A stretch of 42,373 nt of DNA from JASLBX01 sp036374175. GTDB lineage: Bacteria; Actinomycetota; Actinomycetes; Jiangellales; Jiangellaceae. The notes under the pieces were generated by a model. That model was given only the letters and a program-made list of their open reading frames with translations, made no database searches and had not been told where the DNA came from. Of the stretch, positions 8,307-17,659 are shown piece by piece. The first letter of the stretch is position 1. Every line of letters begins with the position of its first letter. The stretch lies in the NCBI GenBank assembly GCA_036374175.1, contig DASUUH010000086.1, forward strand, positions 1-42,373, given 5' to 3'. The position numbers and the translations under genes were made by a program.

Positions 8307-9014
8307 TCAGGCGTTTGCGGGCTCCAGCTTCAACTTGGCCGGATCCAGCGGAATGCCGGGACCCATGGTGGTGGCGATCGTCGCCTTCTTGATGTAGCGA
8401 CCCTTGGCCGCCGACGGCTTGAGCCGGATGATCTCATCGACCGCGGCCGTGAAGTTCTCTGCGAGAGCCTGTTCGCTGAACGAGGCCTTGCCGACGATGA
8501 GGTGCAGGTTCGCGTGTCTGTCAACCCGAAACTCGATCTTGCCGCCCTTGATGTCGCTGACGGCCTTCTCGACGTCCATGGTGACCGTGCCGGTCTTCGG
8601 ATTCGGCATCAGGCCACGCGGGCCGAGCACCCGGCCAAGCCGGCCGACCTTGCCCATCAGGTCCGGAGTCGCGACGACTGCGTCGAAGTCGAGGCGGCCG
8701 TTCTGGACCTCTTCGATCAGCTCGTCGCTGCCGACGATGTCGGCACCTGCGGCTTCGGCTTCAGCCGCTTTCGGCCCAACGGCGAAGACCAGGACCCGAG
8801 CGGTCTTGCCGGTGCCGTGCGGCAGGTTCACCGTGCCACGCACCATCTGGTCGGCCTTACGGGGGTCGACGCCCAGCCGCATGGCGACCTCGACGGTCGC
8901 GTCGTACTTGGTGTTGGCGGTCTCCTTGGCGAGTTTGACAGCCTCGCCGAGGGAGTAGAGGCGGCTACGGTCGATCTTCTCGGCCGCGGCGCGGTATGCC
9001 TTGCTGCGCTTCAT
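8307..9014 (-). CDS. rplA: 50S ribosomal protein L1
   Basis: Large-subunit protein of the L1 stalk, 235 aa, normal length. Starts MKRSKAYRAAAEKIDRSRLY, with the conserved blocks DPRKADQMVRGTVNLPHGTG (about 50-69) and RLGRVLGPRGLMPNPKTGTV. ATG start with AAGGAGA 6 nt upstream. It follows rplK by 62 nt. Confidence 0.98.
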   Translation of the reverse strand: MKRSKAYRAAAEKIDRSRLYSLGEAVKLAKETANTKYDATVEVAMRLGVDPRKADQMVRGTVNLPHGTGKTARVLVFAVGPKAAEAEAAGADIVGSDELIEEVQNGRLDFDAVVATPDLMGKVGRLGRVLGPRGLMPNPKTGTVTMDVEKAVSDIKGGKIEFRVDRHANLHLIVGKASFSEQALAENFTAAVDEIIRLKPSAAKGRYIKKATIATTMGPGIPLDPAKLKLEPANA

Positions 9015-9076
9015 GATTCTCTCCTTGTGGTAGTTGGCGGGCCAGCGCGCGGCCCTCCCACGGGTGGCGTCGGGGC

Positions 9077-9508
9077 TCAGCCCTCGACGGTGATGCCCAT
9101 CTGCCGGGCGGTGCCGGCGATGATCTTCTCTGCGGCGTCGAGGTCGTTGGCATTGAGATCGGGCATCTTCTGCTCCGCAATAGCCCGAACTTGATCACGG
9201 GTGATAGAGGCGACCTTGACCCGGTGCGGCTCGCCGGAGCCCTTCTCGATTCCGGCGGCCTTCAGGATCAGCTTGGCCGCCGGAGGGGTCTTCGTCACGA
9301 AGGTGAACGAGCGGTCCTCGTACACCGTGATCTCGACCGGCACGACGTTGCCGCGCTGCGACTCGGTGGCCGCGTTGTAGGCCTTGCAGAACTCCATGAT
9401 GTTGACGCCGTGCTGGCCCAGCGCCGGTCCGACCGGCGGTGCGGGCGTGGCGGCGCCAGCCTGGATCTGCAACTTGATCAGGCCTGCGACCTTCTTCTTC
9501 GGTGGCAT
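9077..9508 (-). CDS. rplK: 50S ribosomal protein L11
   Basis: Protein of the GTPase-associated centre, 143 aa. The N-terminal domain carries the proline-rich PAPPVGPALGQHGVNIMEFC block, where thiopeptide-resistance changes occur in other bacteria; no such change is obvious here. ATG start with AAGGA and GAGGAG upstream. A GC-rich hairpin sits in the 78-nt gap after nusG (near 9541-9562). Confidence 0.98.
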   Translation of the reverse strand: MPPKKKVAGLIKLQIQAGAATPAPPVGPALGQHGVNIMEFCKAYNAATESQRGNVVPVEITVYEDRSFTFVTKTPPAAKLILKAAGIEKGSGEPHRVKVASITRDQVRAIAEQKMPDLNANDLDAAEKIIAGTARQMGITVEG

Positions 9509-9586
9509 GCTCCTCGGGTCCTTCTTCTGTTCGTGCTCACGGCCCGGGCCGGGCGGCCCGCGCCAGGGTAACGCGCTGTGCGGGCG

Positions 9587-10357
9587 TTACAGCTTTTGGA
9601 TCTGACTGAACGACAGCTCGACCGGAGTTTCGCGGCCGAAGATCTCGACCAGACCCTTGATCTTCTGGGCGTCCGCGTTGATCTCGTTGATCGTCGCGTG
9701 CAAGGTGGCGAACGGTCCGTCGACCACCATGACGGAGTCACCGACCTCGAAGTCCACGACCTCGACCGGCTTCTTCTCCTTCTTTTCGGCGGCCGGTGCG
9801 GGTTCACTCACCTCGGGAGCGATCCACCGCTCGACCTCGTCAAGCGTCAGGGGCAACGGCTGGTGGGTGTGGCCGACGAAGCCCGTGACTGCCGGAGTGT
9901 GCCGCACGGCAGCCCACGACTCGTCGGTCATCTCCATGCGCACCAGGACGTAGCCCGGGAACCGGTTGCGCTTGACCAGCTTGCGCTGGCCAGCCTTGAT
10001 CTCAGCAACCTCCTCGGTGGGGACGACCACCTCGAAGATGTATTCCTCCATGTTGAGGCTGCTGATGCGGTTCTCCAGATTTGCCCGGACGCGGTTCTCC
10101 ATACCCGAATAGGTCTGGACGACGTACCAGTCGCCGGGCTTGGCGCGCAGGGCTCGCCGGAACTCCTCCAGCGGGTCGGCGGCGGGCTCAGTCTCGCCGC
10201 CTTCCTCAGCGGCGGGCGCAGCCTCGCCGGCTTGCTCAGCGGCGGGCGCAGGAGCTGCAACCTCGGGGGCGGTTCCAGCCTCGTCAACGACGCTGGTCTC
10301 GCCGTCCGACTCCGGAACGGTGTCGACGAGGTCGTTGTGCGACTGCTGCTCGGACAC
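9587..10357 (-). CDS. nusG: Transcription termination/antitermination factor NusG
   Basis: Transcription elongation factor linking RNA polymerase with Rho or the ribosome, 256 aa. The first ~65 residues are an acidic Ala/Glu/Pro-rich extension with tandem repeats (AAPAPAAEQAGEAAPAAEEG), common in actinobacterial NusG. The NGN domain begins at about 75 (WYVVQTYSGMENRV) and includes RKLVKRNRFPGYVLVRM. A KOW domain (FEVGDSVMVVDGPFATLHAT) lies near the C-terminus. GTG start with GAGGAAGAAG upstream. Between secE and rplK, as in most bacteria. Confidence 0.97.
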   Translation of the reverse strand: MSEQQSHNDLVDTVPESDGETSVVDEAGTAPEVAAPAPAAEQAGEAAPAAEEGGETEPAADPLEEFRRALRAKPGDWYVVQTYSGMENRVRANLENRISSLNMEEYIFEVVVPTEEVAEIKAGQRKLVKRNRFPGYVLVRMEMTDESWAAVRHTPAVTGFVGHTHQPLPLTLDEVERWIAPEVSEPAPAAEKKEKKPVEVVDFEVGDSVMVVDGPFATLHATINEINADAQKIKGLVEIFGRETPVELSFSQIQKL

Positions 10358-10402
10358 GGTGATGACTTCTTCCTCGGTTGGGGAACTTAAGACGCGAACG
10401 TA

Positions 10403-10648
10403 CTAGCCGAAGATCTCGAACATCGCCCACCCGAACCCCTGGTCCAGGAGAGTGACGAACACGATCATCACGGCCACGAAGAACAGCACCACCACGGTGT
10501 ACGTGAGCAGTGAGCGCTGAGTCGGATAGACGACCTTGCGCAGCTCCGCCACGACCTGGCGGACGAACAACGCCACGCGGGCGAACGGGTTACGGCTCTT
10601 CGGAGCCCCGCCCGGCCCGGGCTTCGCGATCTCTCGCGTATCGGTCAT
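10403..10648 (-). CDS. secE: Preprotein translocase subunit SecE
   Basis: Small essential subunit of the SecYEG channel, 81 aa from the ATG at 10646-10648, which has GAGGA 6 nt upstream. A longer frame would run into tRNA-Trp and is rejected. The conserved cytosolic helix (FVRQVVAELRKVVYPTQ) is followed by one transmembrane segment (LLTYTVVVLFFVAVMIVFV). It lies 67 nt downstream of tRNA-Trp and 45 nt before nusG. Confidence 0.95.
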   Translation of the reverse strand: MTDTREIAKPGPGGAPKSRNPFARVALFVRQVVAELRKVVYPTQRSLLTYTVVVLFFVAVMIVFVTLLDQGFGWAMFEIFG

Positions 10649-10714
10649 TGTCGTCCTCGCTGTCGGGTCTCGTCCTGTCTTTTCGGGCTCTGCCGGCTCG
10701 CGCCGAACACAGAG

Positions 10715-10787
10715 CAGGGCAGGAGGGACTCGAACCCCCAACCGCCGGTTTTGGAGACCGGTGCTCTGCCAGTTGAGCTACTGCCCT
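10715..10787 (-). tRNA. trnW: tRNA-Trp (CCA)
   Basis: 73-nt cloverleaf: acceptor AGGGCAG pairs with CTGCCCT, anticodon loop CTCCAAA gives CCA, T-arm GGGGG-TTCGAGT-CCCTC, discriminator G. CCA tail not encoded. Immediately upstream of secE, a standard actinobacterial arrangement. Confidence 0.97.
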
Positions 10788-10945
10788 TCGATGCCCGCAA
10801 TCATCCGGCCAAACGATGCTGTACGCACGCTTCGGCAGAGGTCATACGACCACCAGAGGTAAGAGTGTACGTGGTCGGAGGGCCCAGGTCGAACTGCCGG
10901 TAACTCGGTCGCGAACCACCCCGGTCATGATGCCAGGATGGGCAC

Positions 10946-12181
10946 ATGACCAGCCCTGCATCGCCGCCCGCAGCCGCGGGCACCCTGTCGCGACCGCGCA
11001 TCTCGGCCCGCATCGGTTCGATCGCCGAGTCGGCCACCCTCGCCGTCGACGCCAAGGCCAAGGCCCTGAAGGCCGCCGGCCGGCCGGTGATCGGCTTCGG
11101 CGCCGGTGAGCCGGACTTCCCGACGCCCGGCTACATCGTCGATGCGGCGGTCGAAGCCTGCCGTGATCCGCGCAATCACCGCTACTCGCCGGCCGGTGGG
11201 CTACCGGAATTGCGGATGGCTATCGCGGAAAAGACGGCTCGCGACTCCGGGTACCAGATCGACGCCACCCAGGTGCTGGTGACCAACGGCGGAAAGCAGG
11301 CCGTGTACGAGGCCTTCGCGACACTGCTCGACCCCGGCGACGAGGTGTTGCTCCCGACCCCGTACTGGACCACCTACCCTGAAGCGATCAAATTGGCCGG
11401 CGGGGTTCCCGTCGAGGTGCTCGCCGACGAGTCGTCCGGCTATCGGGTGACCGTAGATCAGCTCGAGGCGGCGCGGACCGACCGCACCAAGGTGCTGCTG
11501 TTCTGCTCGCCGTCGAATCCGACCGGCGCGGTCTATCCACCGCAGGCCGTCCGGGAGATCGGCCGCTGGGCACACGTGAACGGCCTGTGGGTCGTGACGG
11601 ACGAGATCTACGAGCACCTCACCTATGGCGGCGCGACGTTCGCCTCGATGCCGGTCGAGGTGCCGGAGTTGGCGGACACCTGTGTCGTCCTCAACGGCGT
11701 GGCCAAGACGTACGCCATGACCGGCTGGCGGGTCGGCTGGCTGATCGGCCCCCAGGACGTCGTTCGCGCGGCGGCCAACCTCCAGTCGCACGCCACCTCG
11801 AATGTCGCGAACGTCTCGCAGCGGGCCGCGCTCGCGGCGGTGTCGGGTGACCTGTCCGCCGTGGCGACCATGCGTGAAGCATTCGATCGCCGGCGCCGCA
11901 CGATCGTCTCGATGCTCAACGAGATCGACGGCGTCGTCTGCCCCGAGCCGGAAGGCGCGTTCTACGTTTACCCGTCGGTCAAGGGCGTGCTCGGACGTTC
12001 GATCGCCGGCCGAACTCCCCAGACAAGTGCCGAGCTCGCCGAGATCATCTTGGAGGAGGTCGAGGTGGCCGTGGTGCCCGGCGAGGCATTCGGCCCGAGC
12101 GGATACCTGCGGCTGTCCTATGCGCTGGGGGACGACGACCTCGTCGAGGGCGTGTCCCGCATCCAGCGCCTCTTGGGCTGA
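10946..12181 (+). CDS. aspC: Class I aminotransferase, aspartate aminotransferase type
   Basis: PLP-dependent transaminase, most likely aspartate/oxaloacetate-2-oxoglutarate, 411 aa. Visible family features: GAGEPDFPTP (52-61), YSPAGGLPELR (80-90), substrate/cofactor residues Asn191 (SNPTG), Asp219 (VTDEIYEHLTYGG), PLP-lysine Lys254 in VAKTYAMTGWRVGW, and a C-terminal substrate-binding Arg in GYLRLSYA. ATG start with AGGA upstream. It is divergent from tRNA-Trp-secE, as I recall for Streptomyces. A different amino-acid specificity within class Ib cannot be excluded. Confidence 0.9.
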   Translation: MTSPASPPAAAGTLSRPRISARIGSIAESATLAVDAKAKALKAAGRPVIGFGAGEPDFPTPGYIVDAAVEACRDPRNHRYSPAGGLPELRMAIAEKTARDSGYQIDATQVLVTNGGKQAVYEAFATLLDPGDEVLLPTPYWTTYPEAIKLAGGVPVEVLADESSGYRVTVDQLEAARTDRTKVLLFCSPSNPTGAVYPPQAVREIGRWAHVNGLWVVTDEIYEHLTYGGATFASMPVEVPELADTCVVLNGVAKTYAMTGWRVGWLIGPQDVVRAAANLQSHATSNVANVSQRAALAAVSGDLSAVATMREAFDRRRRTIVSMLNEIDGVVCPEPEGAFYVYPSVKGVLGRSIAGRTPQTSAELAEIILEEVEVAVVPGEAFGPSGYLRLSYALGDDDLVEGVSRIQRLLG

Positions 12182-12209
12182 CGTCCCTTCTACATCACTA
12201 GGCCTATCG

Positions 12210-12243
12210 GTGCCGTACCACCCGCACGCTCCTGGTACGGCAC
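12210..12243. terminator. Hairpin after the aminotransferase gene
   Basis: Perfect 11-bp inverted repeat (GTGCCGTACCA, 12210-12220; TGGTACGGCAC, 12233-12243) with a 12-nt loop, 28 nt after the aminotransferase stop. No T-run follows, so termination is plausible but not certain; it may also be a protein-binding palindrome before the deaminase gene. Confidence 0.5.
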
Positions 12244-12286
12244 CCATACGCCTGCTGAACGTGATCAACCGGAGTAAGGTCGGACA

Positions 12287-13309
12287 GTGGCTCGCGACCT
12301 GAGGCGGCTGCCCAAGGCCCACCTGCACCTGCACTTCACCGGCTCGATGCGGCACTCCACCCTGGTTGAACTGGCGGGCGAGCACGGCGTCCGACTACCG
12401 GAGGCTCTCCGCGACGAGTGGCCACCCCAGCTGTCAGCCACCGATGAGAAGGGCTGGTTCCGTTTCCAGCGGTTGTACGACATCGCTCGCTCGGTGTTGC
12501 GTACCGAAGCCGATGTCCGCCGCCTACTCCTCGAGGCTGCCGAAGACGAGGCCGCCGAGGGCTCAGGATGGTTGGAGATCCAGGTGGACCCGTCGGGTTA
12601 CGGCGGCCGGTTCCGCGGCCTCACCGCCTTCACCGACCTGGTGCTGGACGCAGCGGCGGCCGCCATGCGCGCAACCGGCGTAGGCGTCGCCATCGTGATC
12701 GCGGCCAACCGCACCCGCCATCCACTGGACGCCCGGACCCTCGCCCGGCTTGCCGCGCAGTACGCCGGCCGGGGCGTGGTGGGCTTCGGCCTGTCGAACG
12801 ACGAGCGGCGTGGGGTGATCGGGGAGTTCGCGCCGGCATTCCGGATCGCGAACAAGGCCGGCCTGCTGTCGAACCCGCACGGCGGCGAGTTGCGCGGCCC
12901 GGACAGCGTCCGCGAGTGCCTGGATCTGCTCCACGCCGGGCGCCTTGGCCATGGGGTCCGGACTGCCGAGGATCCCAGCTTGCTCGACCGCGTAGTGGCC
13001 GAAGGCGTGACCTTGGAGATATGCCCTGCTTCGAACGTCGCACTCGGCGTCTACCGCAAGGTGGACGAGGTCCCGCTCCGTACCCTGGTGGAGGCCGGGG
13101 CGAGGGTGGCGCTCGGCGCAGACGATCCGCTGCTGTTCGGCTCCCGCCTGCTTGACCAGTACGAGATCGCCAGGACGGTTCACGGCTTCACCGACGAGGA
13201 ACTTGCCGGCCTCGCCCGCAGGTCGATCGAGGGTTCGCTGGCACCGTCGGACGTGCGGGCTCAGCTGCTCGCCGGCGTCGAGAACTGGTTGGCCGGGTCA
13301 GCTTCCTGA
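12287..13309 (+). CDS. Adenosine deaminase-like metal-dependent deaminase
   Basis: 340-aa amidohydrolase-fold protein. Zinc ligands expected from the family are present: His14 and His16 (HLHLHFTG), His198 (NPHGGE) and Asp279 (GADDP); Glu201 would be the proton donor and His222 (RLGHGV) the catalytic histidine. Two departures from classical adenosine deaminase: the substrate-contacting Asp of HxHxDG is Thr18, and the HAGE motif reads HGGE. The substrate could therefore be adenosine, adenine or a related aminopurine such as aminodeoxyfutalosine. GTG start preceded by GGAG/AAGG. The 3' end overlaps the convergent ATPase gene by 49 nt. Confidence 0.8.
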   Translation: MARDLRRLPKAHLHLHFTGSMRHSTLVELAGEHGVRLPEALRDEWPPQLSATDEKGWFRFQRLYDIARSVLRTEADVRRLLLEAAEDEAAEGSGWLEIQVDPSGYGGRFRGLTAFTDLVLDAAAAAMRATGVGVAIVIAANRTRHPLDARTLARLAAQYAGRGVVGFGLSNDERRGVIGEFAPAFRIANKAGLLSNPHGGELRGPDSVRECLDLLHAGRLGHGVRTAEDPSLLDRVVAEGVTLEICPASNVALGVYRKVDEVPLRTLVEAGARVALGADDPLLFGSRLLDQYEIARTVHGFTDEELAGLARRSIEGSLAPSDVRAQLLAGVENWLAGSAS

Positions 13310-16300
13310 CCAGCCGCGCGCGCCGTGGCCACGGCAGCGGTCAACGTCCCCGCCGCGGCGGCGGCCAGTACGATCCCCCAGCCGGCCGGCCCCAGCGGGC
13401 AGCAGCCCAGGAAGTGGCTCAGCCCCGGCGTCTGGACGGCGATCAAGAGGGCGACGAACGAACCGAGCGACGTGGCGACGACCAGAGGGCTGTGGCGCCC
13501 AGTCAACAGGGTCTGGCCGAGCTGTGTCGTGACGAGCGCAGCCAACCCCATGGTGCTCGCCCGCCGCCGGCGTCCGGTCATCCGGCCCGCGCCCCACGCC
13601 AGCGTCGCGCCCAGCGTCGTTCCAGCGCCGCGCACCGCAATGGCCCGCGCGAGCGGCTTGCTTAGCAGGGAGCCGACCGGCCCGCTCGGTTCATCGCCGT
13701 TCTTGCTCGGCGCCAATGCGACCGCGAGCGCCGGGAACATGTCCGTCAGCATGTTCACCAGCAGCATCTGGCGAGTGGTCATCGGCGCCCGGCCGGCCAG
13801 CGCCGTACCGATCACCATGAACATGACCTCGCCGGCATTGCCGCCGACGAGAATCGACACGGCGTCGCGAACACGCTGCCACAGGGCCCGGCCCTCGAGC
13901 AGCGCGTGAGTGACGTGAGACAGGTCGGGCTCGGTCAACACCAGGTCCGCCGCCGACCGCGCCGACGTGGATCGTGCGGTGTTGATTCCGATACCGACGT
14001 CCGACCGTCGAATCGCGGCGGCGTCGTTGATGCCGTCCCCGATCATGGCCACCACATGGCCGCCGGCCTGCAGGGCCTTGACGATCTGCGCCTTGTCCTC
14101 AGGAGTTACCCGCGCGAAGACCGTGCAACCGGCGACCCGGCGGACTCGCTCGGACTCGCTCATGCCCCGCAGGTCGGCGCCGGTAAGAGCGGCACCGTCG
14201 GCGATACCGGTCCGGTGCGCGACAGCCCGGGCGGTGACCGGGTGATCCCCAGTGAGCATCACCACGTCCGCGCCCGCCGCCTTGATCGCCTCGACGGCGT
14301 CCGCAGCGTCCGAGCGTGGAGTATCTGCGATCCCGACGAATCCCACTAAGGTCAGCTCACCGACCAGCGACTCGAGATCGCCTGGTTGCTCCGGCAAACC
14401 GTCGCGGCGCTCAGCAACGGCGAGCACGCGCAGCCCATCGGCAGCGAGCCGGTCGACCACCCCATTGTCCGGTGCGTTGTGACATCTCGGCAGCACGGCT
14501 TCCGGTGCACCTTTCACGGCCAGCGCCGGACCGTCCTCCGTGTCGCCGAGCGCTGCCGCGTAACCGCGACCGGTTTCGAACGGCACCTCGGAGCGGAACT
14601 GCCAGCCGCTGCGGTGGATGTCACCCACCGCGGCAGCCGCCTCGAGCACGGCCCGATCGGTAGCGTGCCGCACCGACGCTATGTCGTCGGCGTCGACCTG
14701 GGGGCAGGCTCGACCGGCGAGTGCGAGGATGTGTTGCGCGGCCGGGTCCTCCTGGTCCAGGTCGGATTCCGCGTCGGCGACGCGAGCGAGTCGAAGCCGG
14801 CCTTCGGTCAAGGTCCCCGTCTTGTCGATACACACGACGTCCACCCGCCCCAGTGCTTCAAGCGCACGGGACGCTCGCACCAGCACGCCGTGCCGCGACA
14901 GCCGGCGGGCTGCACCGGCCTGAGCGACCGTGGCAACCAGCGGTAGACCTTCCGGCACAGCGGCGACAGCCACCGAGACCCCTGCGGCAACAGCCGATCG
15001 CAGCGGCACGCCACGCACGAGGGCAAGAACGGTGACGGCCGCCCCGCCGATGGCCGTCACCGGCAGCGCGATCCGGGCCACGTCCTGCAGCCTGGCCTGG
15101 ACGCCGGCTCGAGGCGGCGCCCCGGCTACGGCTCGGGCCGCCCGTGAAGCCTCAGTCGCCGGGCCGGTGGCGACCACGACCGCATGAGCTGAACCGGCCA
15201 GCACGGTGGTGCCTTCGAACACCATGTTGCTTCGCTCGGCCACAGCGGCCGCGTCGACCGGATGAGGATCCTTGGTGACCGGAACCGACTCCCCCGTCAG
15301 CGATGCCTCGTCGACTTCGAGATCGTCGCACCGCAGCAACCGGGCGTCGGCCGGCACGACGTCAGCGGCCCGTAGCTCTATGACGTCGCCGGGTACCAGC
15401 TCCCGCGCCCGAACCCGTTCGACGTCCGCGCCGTCAAGCTGGTCGAGCTGCTCCAAGCGCAACCGGCGTCCCCACGTCTCCTGTGTCTGGACGAGGCCGC
15501 GTAAGGCCCGCTCGGCCCTGACCCGCTGGACTCCGCTGATCACGGCATTGCCGGCCAGTACGGCTCCGACCAGCGCACCGTCCACCGCCGACCCCACGAT
15601 CGCCGAAGCCATGGCACCGACCCCGAGGACCGGCGTGAGCGGATCGCGAAGCTCTTCTCGAACGGCTCGCGATACGTCGCTCGCATCGCGGGCGTACCGG
15701 CCCATCCAGCCAAAACCCGGAGCCATCTCGGTCGGCCAGCTGACCGAGGACCGATCACCGTCGGGCACACGCATCCGCATGAGCCGGTCGAACACGTGCT
15801 CCGCGGGCAATTCGTGCCAGGGAATATGCACCACGTGGCGCGGCGCGCCGGTGCGCATGGCGCGTAGGCCAGCCGTTGCGCCCCGGACCATGGCGATGAA
15901 GGCGGCAATGTGTACTGGCGACAGATCGCGGACGAGGCGATGGCGGCGGTCGCCCACCGTGGCGATCAGCAGTGCGAGCGCGGAACCCGCCTGGGCCAGC
16001 CGTACCGAACCCTGGCTGACCGAACGGGCCACCGCCAAGGCGCGCATGATGCGCCACACGTCCTCGAGGTTCGTCCCGCACACGAGATCGCTGGACCAGC
16101 ACGCGGCCGCCTCGCCGCCGGGCACGGATACTCCGATGTCGGCAGCACCGAGCGCATCGGCATCCGCTCCGGACACCACCAGCACGCCGTGCCCCTCCGC
16201 CTGCAGGTGCCGGACGTGGTCGGCGAGGTTGGCTTCCGCAGGCAGGACGTGTGTCACCCGGGGAACGAGCGGCTCAGCGCTCGGATGCTCCGTCAGCCAC

Positions 16301-17592
16301 ACCTTCCCCGCGCCCGTGGTAGCAGCGTCCACGATCGCGTCCGCGAGTGAGTGCAGCTCCCCGTCCGGTGTGGTGAGCGCCGCGGAGTCCAGGACGACCG
16401 CAGAAACCCGGTCGAGTCGCCGGAACACCGCGGCGTCCAACGGGACGATGCCACGCCTGGCCATCTCGATGCCGATCACGGTGGCGAACCCCTGCCGGCC
16501 ATACTTGGCGGCCCGTGGCACCGCCGCCAGGATCGCGTCGGCCGCCCGACCAGGCTGCCGAGTGAGCGCCAGCACGGCACCCGCCGCTGCGGGCCCAGCC
16601 GGGCCGAGCCGCGCGTACCACGCCTCGATCGGACCTTGCGGCCGCGGCGCCGGCCGCTGTGGTCGTACCGGCGGCTCGGCGGGAACGGACGACGGATCGC
16701 CGGCGAGGCTGGGCTCGCGCCGCCTCCACACCCGCCGGCGTGACCACACCTCCATCAGCAGCATGCTGCGGTAGACGGCGTCGACCGCCGGTGCGGCAAC
16801 CCCCTGTGTCAGCCCGTGGATGGCGGCGTCGGTAAGCGACAACACCAGGTCAGTCTCAAGGGGTCCGATCCGCCGCTTGACTCCCTTACGAAGGCCGCGT
16901 TCGAGGTCAATGACCGCCAGGGCGGCCCGCACCTGGCGGGGAACCGGTGAGAACCGGAAGATCGTCTGCACGCCGGCTGCCGCAGTGGCTACCACGTCCG
17001 CAGCCAGTTCGGTGGCGGCCGCTGTGACCGGCGCGGGATCACTTGGATGCACGGCACGCCGCCAGGAGAAGTCGTCGTCCCGGGTGTCGTGGGCCTGTTC
17101 CACCGACCGCACCACGTCAAGCAGCGTGCCCACGCCGACCCGGCGCTCGTCGAACGCCACCAGTACCTGCCCGGTGACCGCGTTGACCTGCGCCCACCGC
17201 ACGCCCTTCATCCGGCCGAGGGCTGCGCTGGCGGCCCGGCCAAGCCGGCGGCGGCGGCTCCGGTCGCCGTTTTCGAGGCCACGAACCTCGATGTGCGCCC
17301 GCTCGTGGTTGGCCCACACCCGGCGCCGCTGGCGCCGGGGATGCAAGTCGAGCAGCGCCCGTCCAGTGGAAGTGGCTTGTCTGGCCAGCACGGCCGGATG
17401 CACAGTCTGCGCCGCCACATCAGGAACCATCCGAGCCGCCCGCGGCAGCACCTCGGCCATTCCCTTGGCGACACCGACAGCACCCGCCGCACCGGCGATA
17501 CCAAGGGTCATCGCTCCGGCAGCGACGCCGGCGGCGTTGGACGCCGCCGACCAGGTCACGCCGGCGACTCGTGACGCAACGGAGACCAGCAC
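13261..17592 (-). CDS. Large cation-transporting P-type ATPase (CtpI-like) with a degenerate extra ATPase half
   Basis: About 1443 aa from a GTG at 17590-17592, chosen because it lies past the murB stop and follows AGGGG; a longer open frame would overlap murB. The C-terminal half (from about residue 640) is a full P2-type pump: TGES (766), PEGLP in M4 (880), phosphorylated Asp923 in DKTGTLT, TGDHPVT (about 1114), GDGINDAA (1185) and NMLTD in M6. The N-terminal half has a CxxC-less HMA-like region (about 95-167) and a second ATPase-like unit whose phosphorylation motif is VVLDSAALTT (about 400) and whose hinge motif is reduced to ADIGVSVPGG. The layout recalls mycobacterial CtpI. The ion is unknown; PEGLP and the M6 motif resemble Ca2+/Mn2+ pumps. 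Confidence 0.85.
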   Translation of the reverse strand: MLVSVASRVAGVTWSAASNAAGVAAGAMTLGIAGAAGAVGVAKGMAEVLPRAARMVPDVAAQTVHPAVLARQATSTGRALLDLHPRRQRRRVWANHERAHIEVRGLENGDRSRRRRLGRAASAALGRMKGVRWAQVNAVTGQVLVAFDERRVGVGTLLDVVRSVEQAHDTRDDDFSWRRAVHPSDPAPVTAAATELAADVVATAAAGVQTIFRFSPVPRQVRAALAVIDLERGLRKGVKRRIGPLETDLVLSLTDAAIHGLTQGVAAPAVDAVYRSMLLMEVWSRRRVWRRREPSLAGDPSSVPAEPPVRPQRPAPRPQGPIEAWYARLGPAGPAAAGAVLALTRQPGRAADAILAAVPRAAKYGRQGFATVIGIEMARRGIVPLDAAVFRRLDRVSAVVLDSAALTTPDGELHSLADAIVDAATTGAGKVWLTEHPSAEPLVPRVTHVLPAEANLADHVRHLQAEGHGVLVVSGADADALGAADIGVSVPGGEAAACWSSDLVCGTNLEDVWRIMRALAVARSVSQGSVRLAQAGSALALLIATVGDRRHRLVRDLSPVHIAAFIAMVRGATAGLRAMRTGAPRHVVHIPWHELPAEHVFDRLMRMRVPDGDRSSVSWPTEMAPGFGWMGRYARDASDVSRAVREELRDPLTPVLGVGAMASAIVGSAVDGALVGAVLAGNAVISGVQRVRAERALRGLVQTQETWGRRLRLEQLDQLDGADVERVRARELVPGDVIELRAADVVPADARLLRCDDLEVDEASLTGESVPVTKDPHPVDAAAVAERSNMVFEGTTVLAGSAHAVVVATGPATEASRAARAVAGAPPRAGVQARLQDVARIALPVTAIGGAAVTVLALVRGVPLRSAVAAGVSVAVAAVPEGLPLVATVAQAGAARRLSRHGVLVRASRALEALGRVDVVCIDKTGTLTEGRLRLARVADAESDLDQEDPAAQHILALAGRACPQVDADDIASVRHATDRAVLEAAAAVGDIHRSGWQFRSEVPFETGRGYAAALGDTEDGPALAVKGAPEAVLPRCHNAPDNGVVDRLAADGLRVLAVAERRDGLPEQPGDLESLVGELTLVGFVGIADTPRSDAADAVEAIKAAGADVVMLTGDHPVTARAVAHRTGIADGAALTGADLRGMSESERVRRVAGCTVFARVTPEDKAQIVKALQAGGHVVAMIGDGINDAAAIRRSDVGIGINTARSTSARSAADLVLTEPDLSHVTHALLEGRALWQRVRDAVSILVGGNAGEVMFMVIGTALAGRAPMTTRQMLLVNMLTDMFPALAVALAPSKNGDEPSGPVGSLLSKPLARAIAVRGAGTTLGATLAWGAGRMTGRRRRASTMGLAALVTTQLGQTLLTGRHSPLVVATSLGSFVALLIAVQTPGLSHFLGCCPLGPAGWGIVLAAAAAGTLTAAVATARAAGQEADPANQFSTPASS

Positions 17593-17659
17593 GTCACGGG
17601 CCGTACCCCTGTCGGAGCCGCATATGCGCTCGCGCGGTTGATCAAATGCGAAACCGCTG

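Noticed and set aside
10649..10741. An N-terminal extension of secE
   Set aside because: It would run through the 3' part of tRNA-Trp; the internal ATG has a good ribosome site and gives the usual SecE length.
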